Source of the DNA: an uncultured Bacteroidota bacterium
GTDB lineage: Bacteria > Bacteroidota > Bacteroidia > Bacteroidales > UBA12481
DNA: 64,000 nt
Direction: 5' to 3'
NCBI GenBank assembly: GCA_903851365.1
Contig: CAINOB010000010.1
Span: 50,951 to 114,950 of the forward strand
In this document: one piece after another, positions 35,399 to 44,080 of the stretch
How the letters are laid out: every line of letters starts with the position of its first letter
How positions within the stretch are numbered: the stretch's first letter is position 1
Notes under the pieces: model-generated
Seen by the model: only the letters and a program-made list of their open reading frames with translations
What the model was told of the DNA's origin: nothing
Databases searched by the model: none
Translations under genes and position numbers: made by a program

Positions 35399-36214
35399 AA
35401 CCAGGAAATAATCACCCAGATATTGGAAGTAAGGATCGGTTGTTATCCATTTGCTTGCGTCAAAGTCAAAAAGGTCCGGTGCTTGTTCGCTCTTGAAGTG
35501 GAAGAAGATAACATCGATCTTGCCACTGGCCAATGCAGTGAAACGAGCGGATGATTCAAGGGAAACAAATTCAAACCGGATATCCAGCTGGGTCCCGATC
35601 TCTGACATCAAAGCAACATTGAAACCGGCAGGGCGCCCATCAGCCGAAATATAATCAAGTGGCGGAAAATCCCCTGAAACTCCTACGCGCAGAACCCTGG
35701 CACTCGCCGAGTTCATCTTGCCGATGTTGGCTGGTTCGCCTGTCAGAGGGAGATTTGTGATCCAATCATTCTCGAGCGACTTTAGCCGGCCCGATTCGTT
35801 AAGCAACCCAATTGCCTTGTTCAGGTCGTTCCTGAGGGCTTCATTCTCCTTGCGGACAACCATGATTACTTTATAAGGGATTTCTTCTTTGGCTGTCACC
35901 ACTTTCAGCAAATTGTTCCGTTTGGCATAATATTCAGCCACAAATGATGGACAGGCGATACCGTCGGCCTTGCCGCTAAGCAATGCCATGATGGCATCTG
36001 ACCGCCTGCTGTATTCAATGATCTCACGCGGATCGGCGTTGATGTACCTTTTCACCAGCGAAGCCTGTTGCTTGGCTACAGCGCCAACTGATACCACACC
36101 TACAGTTTTGCCGCCCATAGCTTCGAAACTGTTGATTTTCATGTCACTGCCAACGCAACCAAAGAGTCCGACCAGCAGTACTGCCAATACCGAAAATGAG
36201 AATCTTGTATTCAT
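35390..36214 (-). CDS. amino-acid-type ABC binding lipoprotein with lobes in swapped order
   Basis: 274 residues, lipoprotein (LLVGLFGCVG, Cys20). It belongs to SBP_bac_3, but the order is unusual. The first half (about 35-150) looks like the second lobe of the family: GGKTVGVVSVGAVAKQQ, ALLSGKADGIACPSFVAEYYAK, then IPYKVIMVVRKENEALRND and the closing helix NKAIGLLNESGRLKSLENDW. The second half (about 172-274) looks like the first lobe: LRVGVSGDFPPLDYISADG, GFNVALMSEIGTQLDIRFEF, TALASGKIDVIFF and TTDPYFQYLGDYFLVKK at the very end. So it appears circularly permuted, or a fusion of two partial domains. No permease or ATPase lies beside it; the pair at 50.6-52.4 kb lacks a binding protein and is a plausible partner. 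Confidence 0.8.
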   Translation of the reverse strand: MNTRFSFSVLAVLLVGLFGCVGSDMKINSFEAMGGKTVGVVSVGAVAKQQASLVKRYINADPREIIEYSRRSDAIMALLSGKADGIACPSFVAEYYAKRNNLLKVVTAKEEIPYKVIMVVRKENEALRNDLNKAIGLLNESGRLKSLENDWITNLPLTGEPANIGKMNSASARVLRVGVSGDFPPLDYISADGRPAGFNVALMSEIGTQLDIRFEFVSLESSARFTALASGKIDVIFFHFKSEQAPDLFDFDASKWITTDPYFQYLGDYFLVKK

Positions 36215-36302
36215 ATTACTTTTCTTAATGCATTTGGTCTACAATTTACTAATTCGTTACTGAAAATAAGCAAGACGGAACAATTTATACAGCAGGACTA
36301 TT

Positions 36303-37673
36303 TTAGTCCGCCCTAAGCTGTTCATCAGCAAATCGGCCGATCCGACCCAAAGCATCTATTGCCTCCTTAAGGTCGTCACCATAGGCTTGAAAATCGTGGG
36401 TCATACCCTCCCAGATATCCAGACGAACATCGGCACCATGCTCGCGAGCCTTACTGCAGAAAGTTTCGATCATATCGTATAAAATCTCCGCAGTACCAAC
36501 CTGGATATAAATTGGAGGCATGCCTTTCATATCTTGAGGCCTTGGCGAAATCAATGGATTACTGACCTCTGACCCCTTGCAATACCAACCTGCCCACTTA
36601 TCAGCCATACGCTGATCGATCCAGTCGTAGGGATCATTGACCTCCATGCTTTTTCCTGTATTGGTTAGATCGGTCCACGGAGCAATGCAGACTGCAGCTG
36701 CAGGCAGGGGCTCTTTTTCATCTTTCAAAGCAACCAGCAAGGCTAACACCAGGTTACCGCCGGCAGAATCGCCCGCTAAAATGATCTGGTTCGAAGAATA
36801 TCCACTTTCGAGCAGCCAGCGATAGGCCGACTTTGCGTCCTCTATCTGAGCCGGAAAAGGATGCTCTGGCGCCAGGCGGTAATCAGGGGCAAGAAGTTTT
36901 GATCCGGTTGCCAGAGCCACCAGCGCCATGAGGTTATAATGAGACCGCGAATAATAGGCATACCCTCCTCCATGCAGGTATAATATCACTGTTCCCTCTC
37001 TGGCTGCCGGTGGAACATACCATTTCCCTTTTATCGGACCCTTGACTTTTGTCCAGTGTACCTTTTCAATCGCGGCAGACCGGAAAACCAGTGAATCCGT
37101 AAATTTTCGGGACTCCCTTATGTCACTAAGCTGGTATGCATATTCTGACTGATGCCTCAGGTAGCGCATCGAAGTTTCGAAAATCAGGGTCCAGCCAGGG
37201 AGTTTTGGCCCATGCAGCAAACGATGTATTGAAACAGACATGGCAGCACCAAAAAAATTCCCCAGGCTTCGGATCCTGTAACTAAACTTTCCAGACAGGA
37301 AAAAGGGCTTTTTTGTTAACCACCAATAAATGATGTACAAAAGCGACGGACCAAGAAATACCAGAAGTAAAGGAACAAATCTCTCTCCCGGATTAGTACC
37401 TACCAGGATAAGAAATATCGCGGTGAAAAAGAAGGAAATAAATCCACCTGTTCCTTCCTTCCACCAAGCCAAAACAAGGCCCGCCAATCCCAGAAACCAT
37501 AAAATAAATGTCAGAATTTGAAACGTGTCGAAACCTGTCAGGGATATTTTGTGCGTGTTCTGATAACCCTCCAACAAATAGCCGAAAAAGAATAACACAG
37601 TAATCAAAACTATGGATGTTCCAATGATTCGGGCAGTCCACTTAAGAGCTGCAAATTTACCTTTTGTCTTCAT
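36303..37673 (-). CDS. membrane-anchored alpha/beta hydrolase (HSL/esterase type)
   Basis: 456 residues from the ATG at 37673; upstream in-frame sequence has no features. Residues about 10-120 form four transmembrane helices related to the stand-alone 119-residue protein at 32046-32405, with shared WTAR start and closing YWWLT. From about 195 it is a hormone-sensitive-lipase-type hydrolase: oxyanion motif HGGGYAYY (234-241), DYRLAPEHPFPA, nucleophile Ser303 in LAGDSAGGNLVLALL, and Asp/His near the end (LDIWEGMTHDF). Such enzymes cut short-chain esters or lactones. The anchor places the catalytic domain on one side of the inner membrane; which side is not clear. Confidence 0.85.
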   Translation of the reverse strand: MKTKGKFAALKWTARIIGTSIVLITVLFFFGYLLEGYQNTHKISLTGFDTFQILTFILWFLGLAGLVLAWWKEGTGGFISFFFTAIFLILVGTNPGERFVPLLLVFLGPSLLYIIYWWLTKKPFFLSGKFSYRIRSLGNFFGAAMSVSIHRLLHGPKLPGWTLIFETSMRYLRHQSEYAYQLSDIRESRKFTDSLVFRSAAIEKVHWTKVKGPIKGKWYVPPAAREGTVILYLHGGGYAYYSRSHYNLMALVALATGSKLLAPDYRLAPEHPFPAQIEDAKSAYRWLLESGYSSNQIILAGDSAGGNLVLALLVALKDEKEPLPAAAVCIAPWTDLTNTGKSMEVNDPYDWIDQRMADKWAGWYCKGSEVSNPLISPRPQDMKGMPPIYIQVGTAEILYDMIETFCSKAREHGADVRLDIWEGMTHDFQAYGDDLKEAIDALGRIGRFADEQLRAD

Positions 37674-37760
37674 ACACAATATTTTGATGTCGAAAAGATA
37701 AAAAGACCAAATGGCAAAAACAAATCCCGGTCGCTTGCAGAACAATTACTGGAATAATTT

Positions 37761-40700
37761 TCAGCTTACAGGTTTTCGGTAAATCAATCTGAGCAGCGTT
37801 GGGAAAACCATCAGAAGAAGAGGCATTGCAATAATAAACCCTCCAATGACAGCTATGGCCAGCGGCTGTTGCATTTGTGCACCAACACCTTCCCCCAGAG
37901 CTAAGGGTGTCAATGCCAGGATAGCTCCGATAGCTGTCATGAGTTTTGGCCTGATCCGCAAAGAAATAGCGTAATTAATGGAAGCGTCAATATCAGTAGT
38001 TTTTTTGTAGGTCGTCAGGAACTGATTAACCGTAAAAATGGCATTTTCCGCTATGATCCCAACGATCATGATGATTCCCGTGTAACTGCCAACGTTGAGC
38101 GGAATATGCGTCAGGTAAAGTGCCCAGATACATCCGCTGATCCCCAGGATGGATATGAAAATAATAAGCAATGCCTGCAGAAGGTTCCTGAATAGAAACA
38201 GGAGAACCATGAAAACAAGAATTACCGCAGCCAGTAAAATGAAAAGGAGCTCCCTGAATGATGCCTGCTGCTGTTCGAAGGTTCCCCCATATTCGATGTA
38301 AAATCCCGATGGAAGTAAAACGTTCTTCGAAATTACCGCCTTTATTTCATTGATCGCACTGCCCAGATCGCGATTTTCAAGCCGTGCAGTCACCTCAATA
38401 TTGGATTTTAAATCTTCCCGGGTAAGCTCCGGATCCCCTGCTGATAATTCAACGTTCGCAAAAAACTGCAGCGGCCGGTACGATCCATCGGGCGAAAAAA
38501 CCGGTTGACTTTTTATCAGATCGATACTGTTATTTTTAAAGCGGGTGTTTTGCAGTAGTATTCTTAACATCTGCTCCCCCTCCTGAACCTGACCCACCGG
38601 CAATCCTTCATTGTAAATCCTGAGCTGAGTCTGAAAATCCGCCGGAGAAATCTTGTATTGAGCGAGCTTTTCCTGGTCAGGAATGATCGTAACTGATGGA
38701 CCATCATAAATTATCCCATTCATGACATCGGCTATGCCATCAATTTTATTCAGTTTTTCCTGTACCTCGAGTGCCAGTTCCTGCAGTTTAGCCTGACTGT
38801 CGCCAAAGATCTTTATTACCACTGGCTGAGGACGGCCGATCAGATCGCCAAGCAGGTCTGCAATCCTCTGGCCAAATTCAATTTCAAGAGCCGGGGCCAG
38901 GGCAGTAGCCTTTTCCCTCAGCTCCGAAATCACATCCTCCGTTTTCCTTTTTGTACCTGGCTTCAGCTGGATGAGGTAATCGCCATAATTAGGAGGTATA
39001 ATTCCCTGGGCCATGCTGATCCCTGAAATCATATTGGTGCCGGTTCGCCTCATGTAAGTCTCAACATCCGGGTGACTAAGAACAACCTGATCAACTTCTT
39101 TCAGAATGGCATCCGATGCATCAAGCGTTGTGCCGGGCGGAGCAATGTAATCAAGTACAATGGACCCTTCGTCAAGCTCCGGAAGGAAACCAGTTTCCAG
39201 CTTACTGATTAGGGCGATGGAAGAGAGCACCAGGAAAATGATGAATCCTGCCGCAAACCAGGGCTTATTGAAAAACCAAACCAGCCACCATAATTTCTGC
39301 CGCTTAGGGTTTTTATTGGCTTCCGCAGCTTTTTGAAGCAATTTATGTGGCCGGTAGCCAAGGAGCAGGTGCAGTACCGGTAATCCGATAAATGTTGCTA
39401 TAAATGAGCAGATCAAAGTAATTTCCATAGTCAGGGTAAGCTCCTTGAAAAAGCTGCCAGCCACACCGCTCATGATTACAAAAGGTAGAAATATTACTAT
39501 GGTGCTCAACGATGAACCCACCATGGCAGGCAGGAACATTTTCATGGTTTCATTTACTACCTGGTATTTATCTTTCTCCGGATCTTCCTCGTGCAACCGA
39601 TGCAGTTGTTCGATAATTACAATGGCATCATCAATGATCAAGCCAATTGACGCGGCAATGGCCCCTAACGACATTATATTCAATGTAATATGGGCAAAAT
39701 GCAATACCGTCACCGTGAGCGCCAGCGTTATCGGCAGAATGATGACGATGCTCAGGCTGGCCCTGAACGATCGTAAAAATAGAATGACAACAATCAGGGC
39801 AAGAAACAACCCTTCATAAATACTCTTTAGCACGCTGTCGATGGAGCTGGTGACAAATGCCGACTGATTATAATAGGGTTTTAGGGTGACCCCCGCAGGC
39901 AACTGTTTTTGAATTTCAGCAGCCCTACGCATAACATTATCAGTAAAATCTACCAGGTTAACTCCTTTTTGCTTAACCAGATCGATCAGCACAGCATCAT
40001 GTCCGTTTGCATTTATCCTGATAAATTCCTGCTGCTCCTGAATATCGATGCCGGCAATATCCGAAAGCCTTAATATCCGGTGACCATCGTTTCTGATGAC
40101 CACCCGCTTTATCTCGTCAATATTTTTAAATCGGGTATCAGTCAGGGAAAGATACAAGCGCCGGTAGTTCGACAATAAACCGTTTGATTCGATAAAATTG
40201 GTGTTACCGAGGGCTTCAATAATGTCTTTTACAGTCAAACCAAAGGAGATTAGCTTACCCGGAATTGGCGAAATCACAAATTCCTTTGTTTTACCTCCCC
40301 TCACTATTACATTTGAAATACCCTGTATCTGGGAAAATTGGGGTCTTATTGTAAACAGGGCCATATTTTTCAATTCGATCTGGCCCTGTTTTTCACTCTC
40401 AATCGTAAACCCGATAACTGGGTAAATGGTCTGGCTCATCGCCTCCACGACAATATTTACGGTTGGGGGAAGTGCATTTTTAATTTCGTTTATGCGTTCA
40501 TTGAGCTGAGTTTTGGCAAGGCTCATATCCTGATTCCAGCCAAAAAAAGCATCGATGGTGCAGCTGCCCCTATTGGTGCTGCTTCTCACGGTTGTAATGC
40601 CGTTGACTCTTTTAATGGCGATCTCGAGCGGCTTGGTAACCGTTATCATCATTTTATCAACCGGTTGCTCGCCATTATCAGCAATGATGGTAATTTTCGG

Positions 40701-40826
40701 AAATGTAACATCGGGGAAAAGTGATGTTTGCATGCTCCGGTAGGAATAAATCCCCCAAAGCAGTAAAGCCAGTAATACGAACAGAATGGGTTTAAGGAAG
40801 ACCTGATAAAAGCTCTTACTTTTCAT
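37761..40826 (-). CDS. RND efflux transporter permease subunit
   Basis: 1021 residues with the usual RND plan: helix 1 (about 10-28), a large periplasmic loop, six helices, a second loop and a final set of helices. Features include TVTKPLEIAIKRVNGITTVRS, LFLALIVVILFLRSFRASLSIV, the helix-4 region IAASIGLIIDDAIVIIEQLHRL with two Asp residues for proton relay (the paired Asp of HAE/HME pumps), and PLALGEGVGAQMQQPLAIAVIGG near the end. Substrate (drug, metal or lipid) is unclear; the DD pair fits both HAE1 and CusA-like pumps. It overlaps the adaptor gene by 11 bases. No TolC-like outer-membrane factor is present. Confidence 0.92.
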   Translation of the reverse strand: MKSKSFYQVFLKPILFVLLALLLWGIYSYRSMQTSLFPDVTFPKITIIADNGEQPVDKMMITVTKPLEIAIKRVNGITTVRSSTNRGSCTIDAFFGWNQDMSLAKTQLNERINEIKNALPPTVNIVVEAMSQTIYPVIGFTIESEKQGQIELKNMALFTIRPQFSQIQGISNVIVRGGKTKEFVISPIPGKLISFGLTVKDIIEALGNTNFIESNGLLSNYRRLYLSLTDTRFKNIDEIKRVVIRNDGHRILRLSDIAGIDIQEQQEFIRINANGHDAVLIDLVKQKGVNLVDFTDNVMRRAAEIQKQLPAGVTLKPYYNQSAFVTSSIDSVLKSIYEGLFLALIVVILFLRSFRASLSIVIILPITLALTVTVLHFAHITLNIMSLGAIAASIGLIIDDAIVIIEQLHRLHEEDPEKDKYQVVNETMKMFLPAMVGSSLSTIVIFLPFVIMSGVAGSFFKELTLTMEITLICSFIATFIGLPVLHLLLGYRPHKLLQKAAEANKNPKRQKLWWLVWFFNKPWFAAGFIIFLVLSSIALISKLETGFLPELDEGSIVLDYIAPPGTTLDASDAILKEVDQVVLSHPDVETYMRRTGTNMISGISMAQGIIPPNYGDYLIQLKPGTKRKTEDVISELREKATALAPALEIEFGQRIADLLGDLIGRPQPVVIKIFGDSQAKLQELALEVQEKLNKIDGIADVMNGIIYDGPSVTIIPDQEKLAQYKISPADFQTQLRIYNEGLPVGQVQEGEQMLRILLQNTRFKNNSIDLIKSQPVFSPDGSYRPLQFFANVELSAGDPELTREDLKSNIEVTARLENRDLGSAINEIKAVISKNVLLPSGFYIEYGGTFEQQQASFRELLFILLAAVILVFMVLLFLFRNLLQALLIIFISILGISGCIWALYLTHIPLNVGSYTGIIMIVGIIAENAIFTVNQFLTTYKKTTDIDASINYAISLRIRPKLMTAIGAILALTPLALGEGVGAQMQQPLAIAVIGGFIIAMPLLLMVFPTLLRLIYRKPVS

Positions 40827-41757
40827 GCCCCGGGGTTTTTATTACCTTGACATAAGCCGTATCACCCAATCCATAGTTCCCTGAGGTCAGAAAAAGGTCA
40901 GTAGGCTTAAATTCCGGTTGGGTGATCTGAACAAGATCATTTTGAGTGATTCCGATACTTACCGCGACTTTAACTGCCGTTGAATCGTTAATCATCCTCA
41001 TCACCCAATATTTCTGCATTGTTTCATCCGTGAGTATACCTGATTTCGGCAAACTGGAAGCATTTGTTATTGCCTCTTTCAATATCCGGATTTTTACTAC
41101 CAGGTTCTCCGGAAGGCTGATTTGCCGTGACGGCTTAACAACCATCCTTTCAGTTTGAGAATTGCCCGCGACCGAAGTAAAGCGTGATTTAATAATTCCC
41201 TTTATTTCCCGGGAATCCGGCAGTTGAATGTCACAAACCGTGTTAATCTTTACAGAACCAGCCTGCTCAAAGGGAACATCGAGAATAAAGACAAAACTTT
41301 CCTGAATTGCGATTTGACATAACTGGTCGCCTTCAGTGACAAAATCGCCTTTGGAATGATCGATCGAGGAGATCAGTCCGGAGGTCGAAGCTTTAATATT
41401 CAGAAGACCATTAAATTTCAATGCACTGGCAGAATCCTCCCGGATTGCCGACCCCTCCCTGGTAATGATGGTGGCTAGCAAATGGTTCTTTTGAACAGCA
41501 TCGCCCTGGTTGATAAATAGATTGTCGACATAACCGGTGACCGGTGCCTTAACTGAGGCTTTAAAAAGAAATGCCGACGTGGCATTCAGATCAAGGTAGG
41601 TTGCCATTTGGCCTGTCTGTAAAGCTGAAACCGTAACCGGAATTCCTGCAGCACTTTGTTTTATTGAGGTTTCGGCCTGCCGACGGCTGCAAGCAGAAAT
41701 GAAAATTAAAGTTATGGCTAACAGAAGGAACTTATTATCAATATGGATTGCATTCAT
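40816..41757 (-). CDS. RND efflux periplasmic adaptor lipoprotein (HlyD/MFP family)
   Basis: 313 residues; leader ending LIFISACSRR (lipobox Cys23). Membrane-fusion features: the first lipoyl half FKASVKAPVTGYVDNLFINQGDAVQKNHLLATI, the second half NIKASTSGLISSIDHSKGDFVTEGDQLCQIA, then beta-barrel and membrane-proximal domains (LPENLVVKIRI, GNYGLGDTAYVKVI). The helical hairpin between lipoyl halves is very short, which matters for docking to an outer-membrane channel. It is the first gene of the operon with the RND pump and has the best promoter in the window just upstream. Confidence 0.9.
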   Translation of the reverse strand: MNAIHIDNKFLLLAITLIFISACSRRQAETSIKQSAAGIPVTVSALQTGQMATYLDLNATSAFLFKASVKAPVTGYVDNLFINQGDAVQKNHLLATIITREGSAIREDSASALKFNGLLNIKASTSGLISSIDHSKGDFVTEGDQLCQIAIQESFVFILDVPFEQAGSVKINTVCDIQLPDSREIKGIIKSRFTSVAGNSQTERMVVKPSRQISLPENLVVKIRILKEAITNASSLPKSGILTDETMQKYWVMRMINDSTAVKVAVSIGITQNDLVQITQPEFKPTDLFLTSGNYGLGDTAYVKVIKTPGHEK

Positions 41758-41774
41758 CTTTTTATCAGCTTAGT

Positions 41775-41804
41775 CAAAGTTAATTATATAAAGAATATTG
41801 GCAA
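41775..41804 (-). promoter_or_regulatory. Bacteroidota-type promoter of the RND operon
   Basis: Minus strand: TTG (41804-41802), 19 bases, TAACTTTG (41782-41775), a full match to TTG-N19-TAnnTTTG, 17 bases from the adaptor ATG. It lies back to back with module B, which faces the other way. Confidence 0.65.
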
Positions 41805-41827
41805 CCGCCGGTCCACCCAACATGTGA

Positions 41828-41887
41828 ATCATGTAATATTCCTGCATAATTGTATAACAGGAGAGCCAGCTACTGACACGATCTTTG
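41828..41887 (+). promoter_or_regulatory. direct-repeat activator site plus GATCTTTG box (module B) before the DUF4382 gene
   Basis: ATCATGTAA (41828-41836), 12 bases, ATTGTATAA (41849-41857), 22 bases, GATCTTTG (41880-41887), 36 bases, ATG at 41924. Both the 22- and the 36-base spacings are the same as in module A at 8708-8767, although the sequences between are unrelated, which argues for functional selection. TGTGAAT directly before the first repeat is also shared. Confidence 0.72.
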
Positions 41888-41923
41888 CCTCAATAATTTA
41901 ACCAAAAATTTAATTGACAAAAG

Positions 41924-42682
41924 ATGAAAAAAATAAATCTTGTTTTAAGCATGATCATGCTTGTCTTGGTGGTGGGTTCCTGCAAAAAATCACTGGATAA
42001 ATATCCCATTGATGTAAGAATGACGGATGCCTCTGCAACTTACGATGCAGTAAATATTGATCTTCAGGGAGTGGAAATCACAGGAAGTAACGGAACAGCC
42101 GTTTTGATGGATGTGAATGCAGGCATATACAACCTGCTTAATTTTTCAAATGGAGTCGATACGCTTCTGGCCACCGGTGGATTGGAAGTTTCTGAAATAT
42201 CTCAAATACGGCTGATCCTAGGCCCGAACAGTACTATTGTTGTTGACGGCACAAGTTACCCGTTAAGCACACCAAGTGCCGATCAAAGCGGATTGAAACT
42301 TCAGGTTCATCAGGCTCTCGAAGCCGGAGTTCTTTACACTGTCCTTCTCGATTTTGACGCAAACAAATCGGTTGTTGTTACAGGAAATAACACTTATAAG
42401 CTAAAACCTGTCATCAGAACAATAGAAACTGCCATTAGCGGCTCAATCAAAGGAAAAATCACCCCGATCGGAACAGCTGCAGTTGTCACTGTTACTTCAG
42501 AGTCCAATCTGTCATATTCTACGAATGTGACTACTGGTGGTGACTTTATGTTCAAGGGACTGCCTGCCGGAATCTATGCACTTAATGTTGCTCCGGCGAT
42601 GCCTTTTCATGAAATTAATGTTGTCAACATCACTGTAGTCAATGGCGTTACAAAAGATGTGGGGACCATTATTCTGGAATAG
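41924..42682 (+). CDS. DUF4382 lipoprotein with carboxypeptidase-regulatory-like C-terminus
   Basis: 252 residues; lipobox VVGSC (Cys20). Residues about 28-165 match DUF4382: YPIDVRMTDASATYDAVNIDLQGVEI is the typical opening (quoted part covers residues around 28-53 only in summary form: V-R-M-T-D-A then V-N-I-D-L), followed by YNLLNFSNGVDTLLATG and VLLDFDANKSVV. The last 80 residues (ISGSIKGKITPIGTAAVV ... GGDFMFKGLPAGIYALNV) form a carboxypeptidase-regulatory-like fold. Function of the family is unknown; location is the envelope. It has its own direct-repeat promoter and ends at a strong terminator, so it is monocistronic. Confidence 0.82.
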   Translation: MKKINLVLSMIMLVLVVGSCKKSLDKYPIDVRMTDASATYDAVNIDLQGVEITGSNGTAVLMDVNAGIYNLLNFSNGVDTLLATGGLEVSEISQIRLILGPNSTIVVDGTSYPLSTPSADQSGLKLQVHQALEAGVLYTVLLDFDANKSVVVTGNNTYKLKPVIRTIETAISGSIKGKITPIGTAAVVTVTSESNLSYSTNVTTGGDFMFKGLPAGIYALNVAPAMPFHEINVVNITVVNGVTKDVGTIILE

Positions 42683-42701
42683 TAAAAAAGATTAAAGAAA
42701 G

Positions 42702-42737
42702 CCGGAACTCCTGATTAATAGGGGTTCCGGTTTTTTT
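42702..42737. terminator. strong intrinsic terminator, probably bidirectional
   Basis: CCGGAACTCC (42702-42711) pairs with GGGGTTCCGG (42721-42730), 10 bp with one G-T, 9-base loop, followed by seven T (42731-42737). The left flank is A-rich (AGTAAAAAAGATTAAAGAAA), so it can also end the minus-strand serine dehydratase transcript, whose stop is at 42741. Confidence 0.88.
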
Positions 42738-42740
42738 ATA

Positions 42741-43934
42741 TTATACTTCAAGGATTGCCATTCCTCCTTCGGAAGTTTCCTTATAGATTGAAGGCAAGTC
42801 ATGGCCTGTCTGGTTCATTGTTTTCACGATTTTATCAAAGGAGATCATGTGCCTTCCATCCGATAAAAGTGCATAAGTTGCTGTATTTAGTGCCCTCTCA
42901 GCCGCAAAAGCATTACGTTCAATACAAGGAACCTGAACTAATCCTGCAACAGGGTCGCAGGTAAGTCCCAGGTGATGTTCAATCCCCATTTCGGCAGCAT
43001 ATTCAATCTGGTTCGGTGTTCCTCCAAGCAGCTGAGCCGCCGCACCCGAAGCCATGGCGCAGGCGGTCCCGATTTCACCCTGGCAACCAACCTGGGCACC
43101 GGAAATTGATGCATTGGTTTTGACGATATTCCCGATCAGTCCGGCTGTAGCCAGTGCTCGGAATATTTTTTTATCTGAAAAATCAAAATTCTCCTTTAAC
43201 CGTAAAAGCGTGGCAGGCATAACTCCACAGGATCCGCAGGTAGGTGCGGTACTGATTAATCCTCCCGAGGCATTCTCTTCAGCCACCGCCAAGGCATAGG
43301 CGAAAATAAGCGTCTTATCCTGCAGTGAATCCCTGTATTCCCTGGCCTTTACATAATAGGCCGCTGCCTTGCGCCGCAGATTCAATCCTCCGGGCAAAAT
43401 TCCTTCTTCCTCGATGCCCCGATGTATGGAATCGGTCATTACTTTCCATACTTCTGCCAGATAATCATAAATTTCCATGCCTTCGGTTTGTTCCACATAC
43501 TCCCAAAAAGATCGCCCTGTTTCTTGGGTCCAATTCAGGATCTGATCCATGGTAGTTAATTCATAAATCATGGGTTGATTATCCTCAGTGATGAAGTCAG
43601 TGATTTTACCCCCACCAACGCTGAATATGGTTTTTTTGCTGATGACCTTCCCATCCGGATCGAGGGCTTCAAGAAGCATCCCATTCGGGTGCTGAGGCAA
43701 AAATATCTCAGGCTTCCAGATCAGATCCACCTTATCCTGCCCCATGGCTCTGAGAATTGCCTTATCAGTAAGGTGACCCCGACCGGTGGCTGCCAGGCTC
43801 CCATACAATGTTACCTGGTATCTGGCAGCATTTGGCTGAGCTTTTACAAATTGTTCGGCTGCTTTTTTCGGCCCCATGGTATGGCTGCTCGAAGGCCCAT
43901 GTCCAATCCGATATATATCACGTATGGATTCCAT
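42741..43934 (-). CDS. sdaA: L-serine ammonia-lyase, iron-sulfur type
   Basis: 397 residues, the single-chain form with beta and alpha domains joined. The N-terminal motif IGHGPSSSHTMGP, the cysteines of the 4Fe-4S site (TAPTCGSCGV, GIEHHLGLTCDPVAGLVQVPCIERN) and NASGGLI are all present. The enzyme deaminates L-serine to pyruvate and ammonia in the cytoplasm. The length is slightly below the 450 residues of proteobacterial SdaA but normal for this phylum. It is monocistronic, between a bidirectional terminator and its own promoter. Confidence 0.95.
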   Translation of the reverse strand: MESIRDIYRIGHGPSSSHTMGPKKAAEQFVKAQPNAARYQVTLYGSLAATGRGHLTDKAILRAMGQDKVDLIWKPEIFLPQHPNGMLLEALDPDGKVISKKTIFSVGGGKITDFITEDNQPMIYELTTMDQILNWTQETGRSFWEYVEQTEGMEIYDYLAEVWKVMTDSIHRGIEEEGILPGGLNLRRKAAAYYVKAREYRDSLQDKTLIFAYALAVAEENASGGLISTAPTCGSCGVMPATLLRLKENFDFSDKKIFRALATAGLIGNIVKTNASISGAQVGCQGEIGTACAMASGAAAQLLGGTPNQIEYAAEMGIEHHLGLTCDPVAGLVQVPCIERNAFAAERALNTATYALLSDGRHMISFDKIVKTMNQTGHDLPSIYKETSEGGMAILEV

Positions 43935-43969
43935 TTAACACATATGAGTTGCAAAATTATTTCTGGTTT

Positions 43970-43977
43970 CAAAGTTA
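43970..43977 (-). promoter_or_regulatory. sdaA: -7 box of the serine dehydratase gene
   Basis: Minus-strand TAACTTTG, a full consensus match, 35 bases from the ATG. A second match (TAATTTTG, 43959-43952) lies closer to the start; the upstream one leaves the more usual leader length. Confidence 0.5.
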
Positions 43978-44080
43978 ACTTAATCTGTCCGTTTCTTCTA
44001 AAAACTCCTTTATGGCCACTGTTCTTTAAGAAATATTCTGTTAATTAACGTGAGGAAAAATTAACCTAATAATTCTACCG

